DNA from: Paraoerskovia marina DSM 21750
GTDB taxonomy: Bacteria > Actinomycetota > Actinomycetes > Actinomycetales > Cellulomonadaceae
NCBI RefSeq assembly: GCF_000701465.1
Contig: NZ_KL370783.1
Location: forward strand, 126,939 to 190,938
Length of the DNA stretch: 64,000 nt
Direction: 5' to 3'
In this document: positions 35,464 through 45,022 of the stretch, in pieces
Position numbering within the stretch: the stretch's first letter is position 1
Layout: every line of letters starts with the position of its first letter
Notes under the pieces: model-generated
The model's input: only the letters and a program-made list of their open reading frames with translations
What the model was told of the DNA's origin: nothing
Databases searched by the model: none
Translations under genes and position numbers: made by a program

Positions 35464-36144
35464 TCAGGGGTTGAGCGTCAGCCGCCTCTCGACGACGTCG
35501 CGGGCCACCTCGACGAGCCGCTCGCCCCGGACGAAGCCGCGCGCCCGGAGGACCGAGACCGCCGACTGCGGGGAGACACCGAGCTGTGCGGCCACCATCC
35601 CGGTGGCCCGGTGAACGATCGCCTGGTCGGCCCACTCGTCGTCCCGGATCAGCTCCGGGACGTCGCACGTGTCCACGAGCGTCAGCGCCGCGTGGTCCAC
35701 GAGCACCTGGGCGACCTCGTCGGGGACGCTCAGGGAGCGGTCGGTCTCCGCGAACAGCACGAGGACCCCGAGCACCCGGTCCGGAGAGCGCAGCGGGAAG
35801 GCGGTCAGTCGGGCCGCGCCGAGGGAATCGGCGGCCGCGACGTAGACGGGCCACCGCCCGGACGCCTCGCCCAGGGTCACGGTGCGCGCGTCGGAGCCCT
35901 CGAACGCCGCACGGGCCGGGCCCTCGCCGTAGCAGATCTCAAGGTCGGCGAGCTCCTCGGCCGTCGCGCCCGACGCGTGCACGACCGCGTGGACGTCCCC
36001 CGGTGCCGCCACCGTGAGGTACCCGCCGTCGGCGCCGAGCAGCACGATGCAGGCGTCCAGGATCTCGGGCGCGGTCGCACGGGTGCCACCGCTCGCCGCG
36101 AGTCGCGCGTCGAGGCTGTCCAGCAGCCTGCCTGCTCTCTGCAC
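35464..36144 (-). CDS. GAF-ANTAR regulator
   Basis: 226 aa from GTG 36144. The GAF domain is about 20-150 (APEILDACIVLLGADGGYLT, ICYGEGPARAAFEGSDARTV, LGVLVLFAETDRSLSVPDEV). The ANTAR domain is about 165-222 (IVHRATGMVAAQLGVSPQSA, VEVARDVVERRL), somewhat diverged from its neighbours. The role is expected to be ligand-controlled antitermination, as for the flanking genes. Confidence 0.83.
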   Translation of the reverse strand: MQRAGRLLDSLDARLAASGGTRATAPEILDACIVLLGADGGYLTVAAPGDVHAVVHASGATAEELADLEICYGEGPARAAFEGSDARTVTLGEASGRWPVYVAAADSLGAARLTAFPLRSPDRVLGVLVLFAETDRSLSVPDEVAQVLVDHAALTLVDTCDVPELIRDDEWADQAIVHRATGMVAAQLGVSPQSAVSVLRARGFVRGERLVEVARDVVERRLTLNP

Positions 36145-36268
36145 GATTCCACCCCTGTCCGTCGAGTTCGCCTGACCCGTCGAGATCGTCGTGGGATCAC
36201 TCTCGCAGGCTGACCGGGCCTCGCACGTCAGAAGGTTCGGCGCGGGCGTAGGAGGCCGGGTGAAATCG

Positions 36269-36859
36269 TCAGATTCCGTCCTCGGCCATCGCGTCGGCGC
36301 CGTGCTCGACGACCGCGTCGGCGACGGCCCGCAGCTTCACGTTGCCCCCGATCGAGGTCGACCGGAGGATCTCGAAGGCCTCCTCGGCACTCACGCCCCG
36401 GGCGGCCATCAGCACTCCCTTGGCCTGCTCGATCACGGCCGCGCTCTCCCGGAAGCGCTCGACCGAGGTCCGCACCCCGGCGTCGGCCACGACCCGGTGC
36501 GGCTCGGTCACGTCCACGGTGTACCCGTCGACCCGCACCACCACCCCGGCGTCGTCCGCGTGCGCCGTGCCGGTCGCGACGACGTACCGGGTGGTACCGG
36601 CGGTGTCGACGATCCGGTGCCAGAGCGCGAAGTCGCCCGGGGTGGTCGCGATCATCTGCACGAGCTCGACGTAGCGCTCCCTGTCCTCGGGGTGCTTGTG
36701 CGAGATCGCCAGCTCTCGCGTGGGTACGACCTCGCCCGGCTCGAAGCCGTACAGTCGAAACATCCCGTCGGACCAGCGGGTCTCGGAGGTCGCGGGATTC
36801 CAGGTAAAACGTCCAACACGTGACGAAAAGTGCAGATCGTCAGGATTGGGAGCGCCCAT
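36269..36859 (-). CDS. PAS-ANTAR regulator
   Basis: 196 aa. The PAS domain is about 10-120 (GRFTWNPATSETRWSDGMFR, LWHRIVDTAGTTRYVVATGT). The ANTAR domain is about 130-190 (RESAAVIEQAKGVLMAARGV, SAEEAFEILRSTSIGGNVKL). GTGAGGG precedes the ATG at 36859. It closes the four-gene ANTAR run, alternating PAS and GAF sensors, and is divergent from the PLDc_N/SHOCT gene. Confidence 0.88.
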   Translation of the reverse strand: MGAPNPDDLHFSSRVGRFTWNPATSETRWSDGMFRLYGFEPGEVVPTRELAISHKHPEDRERYVELVQMIATTPGDFALWHRIVDTAGTTRYVVATGTAHADDAGVVVRVDGYTVDVTEPHRVVADAGVRTSVERFRESAAVIEQAKGVLMAARGVSAEEAFEILRSTSIGGNVKLRAVADAVVEHGADAMAEDGI

Positions 36860-37016
36860 GCGCCCTCACATTCAGCTCGTGCTCGTCGGACCGTGGTCTC
36901 GATCCTGGCTGATATTACTCCGGAACCGCCCGTCGTCTTTGTGGTGCGTCCCCGACGCGGTTCAATGGAAGAAGGCACGACAGCCGTCGTGCACATCTCC
37001 ACCGAAAGAGAACATC

Positions 37017-37397
37017 ATGGACTTCTGGCAGGTCTTCTGGCTCATGGTCTGGGCCTTCTTCTTTGTCGCTTACCTCATCGTGCTCTTCCAGATCATCGCC
37101 GACCTCTTCCGTGACGAAGAGCTCTCCGGCTGGTGGAAGGCGCTCTGGATCATCGCGCTGCTCTTCATCCCCGTCATCACCGCGCTGATCTACCTGATCG
37201 CGCGTGGCCGCGGGATGTCGCGTCGTCAGATGCAGCTCGTCGAGCGGCGCAAGGCTGAGACGGACGACTACATCCGCACGGTGGCGACCGCGTCCCCGGC
37301 GGAGCAGATCGCCCAGGCCAAGGCACTGCTCGCCGACGGCTCGATCAACGAGGCCGAGTTCGAGGTTCTCAAGGCGAAGGCGATCAACAGCAACTGA
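37017..37397 (+). CDS. PLDc_N-SHOCT small membrane protein
   Basis: 126 aa. Two N-terminal helices (about 5-27 and 41-62) with WALWIIALLFIPVITALIYLI-like spacing match the phospholipase-D-nuclease N-terminal (PLDc_N) domain. The C-terminal about 35 residues (PAEQIAQAKALLADGSINEA, EFEVLKAKA) are a SHOCT domain. Start ATG 37017; upstream purines AAAGAG are a weak ribosome-binding site. Such proteins are probably small membrane adaptors; no enzyme activity is expected. Confidence 0.82.
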   Translation: MDFWQVFWLMVWAFFFVAYLIVLFQIIADLFRDEELSGWWKALWIIALLFIPVITALIYLIARGRGMSRRQMQLVERRKAETDDYIRTVATASPAEQIAQAKALLADGSINEAEFEVLKAKAINSN

Positions 37398-37429
37398 CTT
37401 TCTCGTTGCTGACTTTGCTTCACCCTGCT

Positions 37430-37467
37430 GCGGCCGGGCACTGACCAAGAATTCAGTGCCCGGCCGC
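37430..37467 (+). terminator. Hairpin terminator before the next promoter
   Basis: A perfect 15-bp stem (37430-37444 with 37453-37467) and an 8-nt AT-rich loop, ending 2 bp before the TAGCGT -10 of the following gene. Confidence 0.8.
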
Positions 37468-37482
37468 TGTAGCGTTCGCACC

Positions 37483-38466
37483 ATGACACGTCGAGTGGTT
37501 CCCGTCGTCCTCGTCGTCCTCGCCGTGATCTTCGCGATCATCGCGGTCCCCGCGCGGTACGTGCACGCCAACGTGCTCGACACCGAGGGCTACGTAGAGA
37601 TGGTGGGCCCGCTCGCGAGCGACCCGGCCGTCCAGCAGACCGTGGCCGACGCGGTCACCGAGGCCGTCGTCGACCAGGTCGACCTCCAGGCCTACGCCGA
37701 GGAGGCGCTGAGCTCCCTCGCCGAGGGGGAACGCGTCCCCGACGGAGTCACCCGCCTCGCGCCGGTCATCGCCAACCAGACCGAGGCCCTGATCCAGCGC
37801 ACGAGCGAGAAGCTCGTGCAGTCGCAGCAGTTCGCCGAGATCTGGGTCAAGGCCAACCAGGTCGGCCACGGCGCCGCGACGTCCATCCTCTCGGAGGAGG
37901 ACCGCGAGTACGTGGACGTCGAGAACGGCGTCATCTCCATCCCGCTCGACCCCGTCGTCGAGGCCCTCAAGGTCCGGCTCGTCGACGCCGGCCTCGACAT
38001 CGCCGAGCAGATCGAGCCCCAGGGTCGCAGCATCGTGCTGATCGACTCCGCGGAGCTCGGCACCGCGCAGGCGGCCCTTGCCTGGTTCGACCGCATCGCG
38101 TTCCTGCTGCCGTTCCTCGTGATCGGACTCGTCGCCGGTGCCGCCGCCGTCGCCCGACGCCGCGCGCGCACCGTCCTGATCGCCGCGTGCTGCCTCGCCG
38201 CCGTCAGCGCGATCCTCGCGGCGGGGATCGCGATCGGCCGCGCGGTGTACCTCGGAGACCTGGGCGTCAGCATCGTCTCGCTCGAGACCGTCAATGCCGT
38301 CGCCGATGCGTTCGTCGGTCCCCTGACGGCTCAGCTGTGGTGGACCACCGCGTTCTGGGTCCTCGTCGCCGTCGTCGCCGGGTTCTGGCCGTGGGCCGCC
38401 CCGCGTGTCCGCGAGCGCCTCGCGCGCCGCGGGGACCACGGCGAGGCCGCGGCCGTCACCGACTGA
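37483..38466 (+). CDS. Membrane protein with extracytoplasmic domain, function unknown
   Basis: 327 aa from ATG 37483, which is 7 nt after TAGCGT (37470-37475), so probably leaderless. An N-terminal helix (about 4-25) is followed by an extracytoplasmic alpha-helical domain of about 175 residues (NVLDTEGYVEMVGPLASDPA, VQQTVADAVTEAVV). Three helices end the protein (about 207-226, 232-255 and 283-306) before a basic tail. The NVLDTEGYV..PLA pattern recurs in actinobacterial membrane proteins of unknown role. No enzymatic motif is visible. Confidence 0.7.
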   Translation: MTRRVVPVVLVVLAVIFAIIAVPARYVHANVLDTEGYVEMVGPLASDPAVQQTVADAVTEAVVDQVDLQAYAEEALSSLAEGERVPDGVTRLAPVIANQTEALIQRTSEKLVQSQQFAEIWVKANQVGHGAATSILSEEDREYVDVENGVISIPLDPVVEALKVRLVDAGLDIAEQIEPQGRSIVLIDSAELGTAQAALAWFDRIAFLLPFLVIGLVAGAAAVARRRARTVLIAACCLAAVSAILAAGIAIGRAVYLGDLGVSIVSLETVNAVADAFVGPLTAQLWWTTAFWVLVAVVAGFWPWAAPRVRERLARRGDHGEAAAVTD

Positions 38467-38478
38467 CCCGACGATCAG

Positions 38479-38571
38479 GCCCAGGACTCACGACCGGGAC
38501 GCCCGCCCAGGGCCCACACCCGATACAAGGACTCACGCCCCAGGCTCACGACCGGGATGGCACGACCGGGA
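38479..38571. repeat. Short imperfect direct repeats
   Basis: CACGACCGGGA occurs three times (38489-38499, 38547-38557, 38561-38571), with interspersed AGGACTCACG/AGGCTCACG copies. They lie between the membrane protein stop and the terminator. Confidence 0.55.
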
Positions 38572-38579
38572 TGCACGAC

Positions 38580-38623
38580 GACGGGGCGTCGCACCAGGAC
38601 TTGTCCCGGTGCGACGCCCCGTC
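38580..38623. terminator. Strong terminator between convergent genes
   Basis: A perfect 16-bp stem (38580-38595 with 38608-38623) and a 12-nt loop lie 12 bp beyond the end of the first giant gene. Confidence 0.82.
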
Positions 38624-38635
38624 AGGCGTCTCTGC

Positions 38636-41600
38636 CTACCTGCTGAACCCGCTCCGGCGACGCACCCCGGCGATCATCAGGCCGCCGGCGAGGAGGAACC
38701 CGAGGGCGAGTGCCACGAGTCCTGCGAGCTCCGCGCCCGTCTGCGGCAGCGCCGGTGACGGGGGCGCCGGAGCGGCGGGGGGAGCCAGCGGGAAGCTGAC
38801 CTCGTCGCAGGGCCATCCGTCCTCGTCGGTGCCGTCGGTGCACTCGCCCGGAGCGGGCGGCGTGAGGTCACCACAGTCGGGGACGGTCGTGCAGCCCGGT
38901 CCGGCCGGCTGGAACGCGACGTTGTCGACGCTCCCGTCCCCGCCGTCGGTCAGCGTCACGGTGTAGGTCAGCGTGACGGACTCACCGGCCGGGATCGGCC
39001 CGGACCAGATGATCTGCGGCTCGACGTACGCGAGATCACCCGCGTCGGGCGAGACCGTCGCGTCGTCGTTGTAGGTGCCGTCGTCGAGCACCCCGGACAG
39101 GTCGTCGACCACGGTGGCCGGCGACTCGTCGGTGTAGTCGGAGCTGCCCGTGTTCGTCGCGACGACCGTGTACGTCACCACGTCGCCGATCGAGGCCGGG
39201 TCGGGCACGTCGGCCGACTTGTCGATGGTCAGGCCACGGTCACCGACGGGCACCTCGGTGGTGCAGTCGAGGTCGTCGGGCCCACAGCTTGCCTCGGGAG
39301 GACCGGAGACGACGTTGACCAGGTCCCCGTTGCCGGCCGGCGGGTCGTCGACCGTCACCGTGTAGGAAATCGTCACGACCTGCCCCGGGGCGAGCGGACC
39401 CGTCCAGGTCAGCTCGGGCTCGGCGTAGGCGAGGGCTCCGACGTCGACGCCGTCGACCTGCGCCGTCGCGTCGTCGTTGAACGTCGCGTCGTCGAGCACG
39501 TCGGTGAGGTCGTCCGTCACGACCACGGGGGTCTCGTCGGTGTAGGAGAACGTGCCGGTGTTGGTCACGTCCACCGTGTACCGCACGGTCTGTCCCGGGC
39601 CGGCCTCCTCGCCGGCGTCCGAGGTCTTGACGATCTCGAGCGCCCGCACGGGCGTGGTGGTCTGGCAGTTCTCGTCCTCACCGTCGGCCGGGTCGCACGT
39701 GGACTCGGGGAGACCGGTGACGACGTTCGCCAGGCTTCCGTCGCCCTCCGGCGGGTCGTCCACGGTCACCGTGTAGGTGATGACGATCGACTCCTCGAGT
39801 CCGAGGGGACCGCTCCACGTGAGCGTGTCGCCGTCGATCTCCGCGACGCCCTGGTCGGGCGACACGCTCGGCCCCCCGGTGACGGTGGCGTCGTCGAGCA
39901 CACCCGAGAGGTCGTCCATGACGACGGCGGGGTCGTCCTCGGTGTAGGCCGCCTCGCCCGTGTTGGTCACGGTGACCGTGTAGGTCACGTCGCCGCCCGG
40001 CAGGACGTGGTCCTCGCCGTCCGCCGTCGTGGCCACCTTGGCGATCGAGTACCCCTTGACAGGGGTGGTGGTGGTCCCGCACGGCAGGCCCGTCTCCGGG
40101 TCGATGCCGTCCGGCCCGCACTCCGGGGTCACCGGCGGCTCGGGCACGCACGTCTCGCCCTCAGGGCACTCCGGCGGCGTCGGCGTCTGGAACGCGACGT
40201 TCGCCAGGACTCCGTCCGCGCCCTCGCCGGGCGGGTCGTCCACGGTCACGGAGTACGTCAGCGTGACGCTCTCCCCACCGGGGATCGGCCCCACCCACTG
40301 GAGGTACGGCTCGGTGAAGGTGAACTCACCACTCTCGGGGTCTGCCGCCGCGTCGTCGTTGTACGTGGCGTCGTCGAGCACGCCGCTGAGGTCGTCGGCG
40401 ACGGTCGCCGGGTACTCGTCGGTGTAGGGCACCTGGCTGAGGTTCTCCACCGTCACCGTGTAGGTGACGACGTCGCCCGGCACCACCGGGGCGTCGGGAT
40501 CGACCGTCTTGGTCAGGTCGAGCTGACGCTCGGGCAGGACCACGAAGCAGCCGGGGTCCGTCGGGTCGGTGCAGGTCGACTCCTCCGGGCCGGTGACCGA
40601 GTTCGCCAGGAACCCGTCTCCGCTGAGCGGGTCGTTGACGTCGACGACGTACGTCACCGTCACGGTCTCCCCGAGATCCAGGGGTCCGCTCCAGCTCAGC
40701 ACGGGCTCGCTGTACGTCGCGTCGGGCGGCGTCGTGGCGCCGTCGGACGTCGTCGTGATCGAGCCCTCGTCGAGCGTCGCGTCGTCCAGCACCTCGCTGA
40801 GGTCGTCGTCGAACGACGCCGGGTCCTCCGTGGTGTAGACGAACCCGCCGGTGTTGGTGATCGTGATCTCGTAGGTCACGCTCTCGCCCGGATCCACCTG
40901 CACCTCGCTCGCGTCGACCGCCTGCTTGACGATCTCCAGCCCGCGGACGGGCGTGGTCACGGAGCAGTCCGGGTCTTCCGAGCCCTCGACGCAGTTCGCC
41001 TCGGGCGGACCGGAGATGACGTTCACGAGCGAGCCGTCCCCTGTCGCCGGGTCGTTGACCGTGACGTCGTAGGTGATGGTGACGGTCTCGCCGATCGCCA
41101 GCGCGCCGGACCAGGAGAGCGTCGGCTCGGTGTACGTCGGCAGGTCCGGCGTGCTCGCGCCGTCCGACGACGCCGTGAACGACTCCTCGTCGAGCGTCGC
41201 GTCGTCGATGACGTCCGTGAGGTCGTCCGAGACGGTCGCGGGGTCGTCGAGGGTGTAGTCGACCTCGCCGGTGTTCTCGACCGTCACGGTGTACGTGACC
41301 GTGTCGCCCGGGACGACGGAGCTGCCGCCCGAGGACGACTTCGAGAGCGCGAGCGCCGGCTCGAGCGTCGGCACCTCGGTGCCGCAGTCGACGTCCGGTT
41401 CCTCGGCGTCCTCCTCACAGTTCGACTCGGGCGGTCCCGTGACGGTGTTCGTCATCGTCCCGTCGCCCGTAGCCGGGTCGTTGACCGTCAACGTGTAGGT
41501 CAGCGTCACCGTCTCGCCGACGGCGAGCGGACCGGTCCACGTCAGGGTCGGCTCCGTGTAGGTCGGGAGGTCGGGCGTCCCGTCCAGGTTCGACTCGGCC

Positions 41601-44600
41601 GTGAACGAGTCCTCGTCGAGCGTCGCGTCGTCGACGACGTCGGTCAGGTCGTCGGTGACCGTCAGCAGGTCCGGGTCCTCGTAGGCGGCGCCACCGGTGT
41701 TCGTGATCGTCACCGTATAGGTCACGTCGTCACCGAGCGCGACACCGTCGGCCGGGTCGACGGTCTTGCTCAGCTCGACCGAGCGCACCGGCGTCGTGAC
41801 CGTGCAGCCGGGATCCGTGCCCTCGACGCAGTTGGACTCCGGCGGCCCCTCGATCACGTTGGTGATGACGCCGTCCGCGTCGTCACCGGGCGGGTCGTCG
41901 ACCGTCACCGTGTAGGTGATCGTCACGGTATCGCCCGGGTCGAGCGCGCCGGACCACCTGATCGTCGGCTCGCTGTACACCGGCGCGTCCGGCGTGTTCG
42001 GACCGTCGCTGGTCGCCGCGAGGGACGTCTCGTCGAGCGTCGCGTCGTCGATGACGTCGGTCAGGTCGTCGGCCACGGTCGCGGGGTCGTCGACCGTGTA
42101 CGGCACCGTGCCGGTGTTCTGCACGGTGACCTCGTAGGCGATCTCGTCGCCCGGCAGCACGGCGTCGCCCGCATCGGAGGTCTTCTGCAGCGTGAGCAGC
42201 CGGACCGGGGTCGTGGTCGTGCAGTCCGGGTCTTCGGAGTCGGGCGGGCAGTTGGACTCCGGCGGTCCGGCGACGACGTTCGTGAGCTCGCCGTCGCCCT
42301 CGTCCGGGTCGTCCACGGTCACCGAGTACGTGATGGTCACCGTCTCGCCCGCAGGGATCGGGCCGAGCCACGAGAGTGTCGGCAGGGCGGAGTCGTCCGT
42401 CGTCCCCACCGGCGATCCGTCCAGGGTCGCCTCGAGGTCCCCGTTGTACGTCGCGTCGTCGAGCACCTCGGTGAGGTCGTCGTCGACGTAGGCGGGACTC
42501 GTGTTCGTGTAGTCCGTCGTCCCGGTGTTCTGCACCTCGACGGTGTACTCCACCACGCTGCCCGGGACGACGGGGTCGTCCGCGGACGCGACGGACTTCT
42601 CGATCGCCAGGCCGGGTACGGGCAGGGTCACGGCACAGTCGGGGTCGGACGGCACCGCGTCGGGGTCACAGTTCGACTCCGGCGGGCCGGTGACCACGTT
42701 GACGAGCTCGGCGCCGTCGGCCAACGGGTCGTCGAGCACGACGGAGTAGGTGACGGTCACCGTCTCGCCGACCGCCAGGGGGCCGGACCACGACAGCTCC
42801 GGTTCGACGTACACGACCTCGCCCTGTCCGACCGGGTCGATCGCCGCGTCGTCGTTGTACGTCGCGTTCGTCAGCACGTCGGTCAGGTCATCGTCGAACG
42901 TCGCCGGGTTCTCGGCGGTGTAGTCGACCTGCCCCGAGTTCTCGATCGCGACCTCGTACGTGACCGTCTGCCCGGCGGTGAGCTCCTCGCCTCCGTCCGA
43001 GGTCTTGGTGATGGTCAGGCCCGGGATGTTCGTGGTCGTCGTGCAGTCAGGATCCTGCGGGACGGCGTCCGGGTCGCAGTTCGACTCGGGCGGACCCTCG
43101 ACGGTGTTCGTCATCACGCCGTCGCCCGTCGTCGGGTCGTCCACGGTGACGGTGTAGTCGATCGTCACCGAGTCGCCCACGGCGATCGGACCGCTCCAGG
43201 TCAGGAACGGGTCGCTGAAGTCGACGGTCCCGACGTCGGGCGTGACGGTGACGTCCGCGACGTCGAAGGTCGCGTCGTCGAGCACCTCGCTCAGGTCGTC
43301 GGAGATGACGGCCGGGGACGCGTCGGTGTAGTCGACCTCACCGGTGTTCTCGACCGTGATGGAGTACGCGACCTCATCGCCGGGGTCGGCGACCTGGTCC
43401 GCGGGGCCGGACTTTGCGATGGTCAGGCCCGGCTCGGGGACAGGGGCGAAGAACTCGACGTCCGCGCAGTTCGGGGAGTTCAGGCCCACGAGGTCGGTGA
43501 CGTTCGTGTCGGGGCAGTTCGCATAGGCGACGTTCGGGTCACCGGTGGCGGGGACCTCGGACGTGACGTCCATCGACACGGTGCAGGAGACGGTGTCGAC
43601 GGCAAGCCCTCCGTCGGTCAGCGTGACCTCGTTGCCCCCGGCCTCGCCGGCGAACACGGGGGCCGCCTCGCAGTCGGTCGTGTAGTTGACCGGGTCGGCG
43701 AGCACGAGACCGTCGGGGAGCGTGTCCGTGAAGCCCCACCCCTGCTTGTCCCCGAGCTCGGACGTGTTGGTGATCGTGAACGTCATCGTCGAGGACTCGC
43801 CGGTGGGCAGCAGCACCGGGTCGAAGCTCTTGTCGAGCTGCGGGGTGACGTCCACCAGTCGCACGTTGTCGTAGGCAGCGTCGTTGCCGATGCCCGAGAG
43901 CGTGTCGTTCAGGAGGTCGAGATCGACGCTGCTCCCGGTCACCAGGAGCGCCGCCGGTGCGGGCGTGTCGAGGACGTTGACCGGGCTGATCAGATCGTTC
44001 TGCCGAACGCCGTCGATGACCTCGGCATCTGGGTCCGTACAGGGATTGACCGAATCGGTCGTGATGGATGCGCCGCTGTCGGAGTCGGTCAGGGTGAAGA
44101 AGAGCTCTGGGTTGTTCGCGGCACACTCGGCCGCGGTGGTCACCGAGCCCGTGATGAACCGACTGGGCACGGGAATCGTGATCGGGTCGACGGTCGAGAA
44201 CATCAGCTTGTTCGGGACGCCACCGTTGCTCCCGGACGGAATGTTGTTCGTCGTGTAGGACGAGACGGCGGTGTTCGTGTTGCTCGCGGGCTGACCGAAG
44301 TACTGTCCGATCGCGTCAGGGATGGCAGTCAACGCCTGCCACCGGTTGTTGCTCTGGGCTCCGGACCCACCGTCCGCCGTGCACCAGGAGTTCGCGTTGC
44401 GCGGGCTCGTCCGGTCAAGGACGAAGCCGTTGCACCGGCCAAGGTTGTCCCAGTAGATGCTTGACGTGTAGGTCTCTCCGAGCGCGCCGACGTAGTTGCC
44501 GAGCCGCTCGATCTGCGGCGGGTTCAGCCGGTTCTCGAAGTCCTCGGCCCATACCTCCACCGGGTCGCCGGGAACACCCGGATTCCCCGCGATCGCCGGG

Positions 44601-44773
44601 AGCACGGCGGCGGGCGCCGGCGCCGGCACCGCAGCCGTCGCGAAGGCAGGCGCGACGGCCGGGACGCCGGAAGGCGCGGCCACCGCAGCACCGGCGGTGC
44701 CGAAGATCAGAGCCCCCGCGGTGAGGGCGGCGGCCCAGCCGAAGCCGAGCCGGTGCGTCGTTCTCGCGGTCAT
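38636..44773 (-). CDS. Giant LPXTG surface protein with 11 DUF11 repeats
   Basis: 2045 aa from ATG 44773 (AGGGGAACC upstream). The signal peptide is about 1-33 (LGFGWAAALTAGALIFGTAG). A unique N-terminal beta-rich domain follows (about 34-300), then a DUF11-like domain with a Cys-rich end (about 310-440). Eleven tandem DUF11 repeats come next, each starting near K(T/S) with GD.VTYTVTV.NTG, then DDL(S/T)-VLDDAT and ending in a pair of Cys (ESNC, DPDCT). The sorting signal LPQTG is at 2009-2013, with a hydrophobic helix and VRRRSGFSR tail. It is expected to be linked to peptidoglycan by a housekeeping sortase encoded elsewhere. Long DUF11 stalks usually lift adhesive or sensory heads away from the cell; the ligand is unknown. 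Confidence 0.9.
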   Translation of the reverse strand: MTARTTHRLGFGWAAALTAGALIFGTAGAAVAAPSGVPAVAPAFATAAVPAPAPAAVLPAIAGNPGVPGDPVEVWAEDFENRLNPPQIERLGNYVGALGETYTSSIYWDNLGRCNGFVLDRTSPRNANSWCTADGGSGAQSNNRWQALTAIPDAIGQYFGQPASNTNTAVSSYTTNNIPSGSNGGVPNKLMFSTVDPITIPVPSRFITGSVTTAAECAANNPELFFTLTDSDSGASITTDSVNPCTDPDAEVIDGVRQNDLISPVNVLDTPAPAALLVTGSSVDLDLLNDTLSGIGNDAAYDNVRLVDVTPQLDKSFDPVLLPTGESSTMTFTITNTSELGDKQGWGFTDTLPDGLVLADPVNYTTDCEAAPVFAGEAGGNEVTLTDGGLAVDTVSCTVSMDVTSEVPATGDPNVAYANCPDTNVTDLVGLNSPNCADVEFFAPVPEPGLTIAKSGPADQVADPGDEVAYSITVENTGEVDYTDASPAVISDDLSEVLDDATFDVADVTVTPDVGTVDFSDPFLTWSGPIAVGDSVTIDYTVTVDDPTTGDGVMTNTVEGPPESNCDPDAVPQDPDCTTTTNIPGLTITKTSDGGEELTAGQTVTYEVAIENSGQVDYTAENPATFDDDLTDVLTNATYNDDAAIDPVGQGEVVYVEPELSWSGPLAVGETVTVTYSVVLDDPLADGAELVNVVTGPPESNCDPDAVPSDPDCAVTLPVPGLAIEKSVASADDPVVPGSVVEYTVEVQNTGTTDYTNTSPAYVDDDLTEVLDDATYNGDLEATLDGSPVGTTDDSALPTLSWLGPIPAGETVTITYSVTVDDPDEGDGELTNVVAGPPESNCPPDSEDPDCTTTTPVRLLTLQKTSDAGDAVLPGDEIAYEVTVQNTGTVPYTVDDPATVADDLTDVIDDATLDETSLAATSDGPNTPDAPVYSEPTIRWSGALDPGDTVTITYTVTVDDPPGDDADGVITNVIEGPPESNCVEGTDPGCTVTTPVRSVELSKTVDPADGVALGDDVTYTVTITNTGGAAYEDPDLLTVTDDLTDVVDDATLDEDSFTAESNLDGTPDLPTYTEPTLTWTGPLAVGETVTLTYTLTVNDPATGDGTMTNTVTGPPESNCEEDAEEPDVDCGTEVPTLEPALALSKSSSGGSSVVPGDTVTYTVTVENTGEVDYTLDDPATVSDDLTDVIDDATLDEESFTASSDGASTPDLPTYTEPTLSWSGALAIGETVTITYDVTVNDPATGDGSLVNVISGPPEANCVEGSEDPDCSVTTPVRGLEIVKQAVDASEVQVDPGESVTYEITITNTGGFVYTTEDPASFDDDLSEVLDDATLDEGSITTTSDGATTPPDATYSEPVLSWSGPLDLGETVTVTYVVDVNDPLSGDGFLANSVTGPEESTCTDPTDPGCFVVLPERQLDLTKTVDPDAPVVPGDVVTYTVTVENLSQVPYTDEYPATVADDLSGVLDDATYNDDAAADPESGEFTFTEPYLQWVGPIPGGESVTLTYSVTVDDPPGEGADGVLANVAFQTPTPPECPEGETCVPEPPVTPECGPDGIDPETGLPCGTTTTPVKGYSIAKVATTADGEDHVLPGGDVTYTVTVTNTGEAAYTEDDPAVVMDDLSGVLDDATVTGGPSVSPDQGVAEIDGDTLTWSGPLGLEESIVITYTVTVDDPPEGDGSLANVVTGLPESTCDPADGEDENCQTTTPVRALEIVKTSDAGEEAGPGQTVRYTVDVTNTGTFSYTDETPVVVTDDLTDVLDDATFNDDATAQVDGVDVGALAYAEPELTWTGPLAPGQVVTISYTVTVDDPPAGNGDLVNVVSGPPEASCGPDDLDCTTEVPVGDRGLTIDKSADVPDPASIGDVVTYTVVATNTGSSDYTDESPATVVDDLSGVLDDGTYNDDATVSPDAGDLAYVEPQIIWSGPIPAGESVTLTYTVTLTDGGDGSVDNVAFQPAGPGCTTVPDCGDLTPPAPGECTDGTDEDGWPCDEVSFPLAPPAAPAPPSPALPQTGAELAGLVALALGFLLAGGLMIAGVRRRSGFSR
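38900..43440 (-). repeat. DUF11 repeat array (11 units)
   Basis: Eleven coding repeats of about 400 bp. Counting used the K-x(10-15)-G(D/Q)-x-V-x-Y-x-V head and the DDL-x(2)-VLDDA segment. The units have diverged at the DNA level, so this is an old array. The limits given are approximate. Confidence 0.8.
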
Positions 44774-44790
44774 GAGGTTCCCCTTGTCCG

Positions 44791-44829
44791 TCACGTGCTG
44801 CAGAAGGCGGCGAGGTCGTCGAACGGCAT
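44791..44829 (-). other. Possible 12-codon upstream ORF of the giant protein gene
   Basis: ATG 44829 with GGGGAGG 3-4 nt upstream encodes MPFDDLAAFCST, stopping 17 nt before the giant gene start. The ribosome site is stronger than that of the main start. It may be a leader peptide or chance. Confidence 0.3.
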
Positions 44830-45022
44830 CGTCCTCCCCTGTTCTGACACGTGCCCCGGAGGGCGGCAACCGGGCGCCGGTCTGCCGTGTCCGGTTCTGC
44901 ACGCCTTTTCACAGAGTGGCCGATTCCCCAGGCACGATCGTTATCGTTCTGTGACCCGCAGCACAGACAGCGCTCAGGTGCGGGTGGGGGCGACACGTCC
45001 ACCGGCCGGTAGTCTCCGCCCC

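Noticed and set aside
38479..38571. Short CACGACCGGGA repeats as a regulator-binding array or CRISPR
   Set aside because: There are only three copies with irregular spacing between convergent genes just before a terminator; probably decayed sequence.
40007..44464. A 1485-codon open frame antisense to the first giant gene, and similar long antisense frames over the other giants
   Set aside because: They mirror the DUF11 repeats, have no start signals and Arg/Val/Gly-biased composition, and disappear outside the repeats. They are shadows of a GC-rich coding strand.
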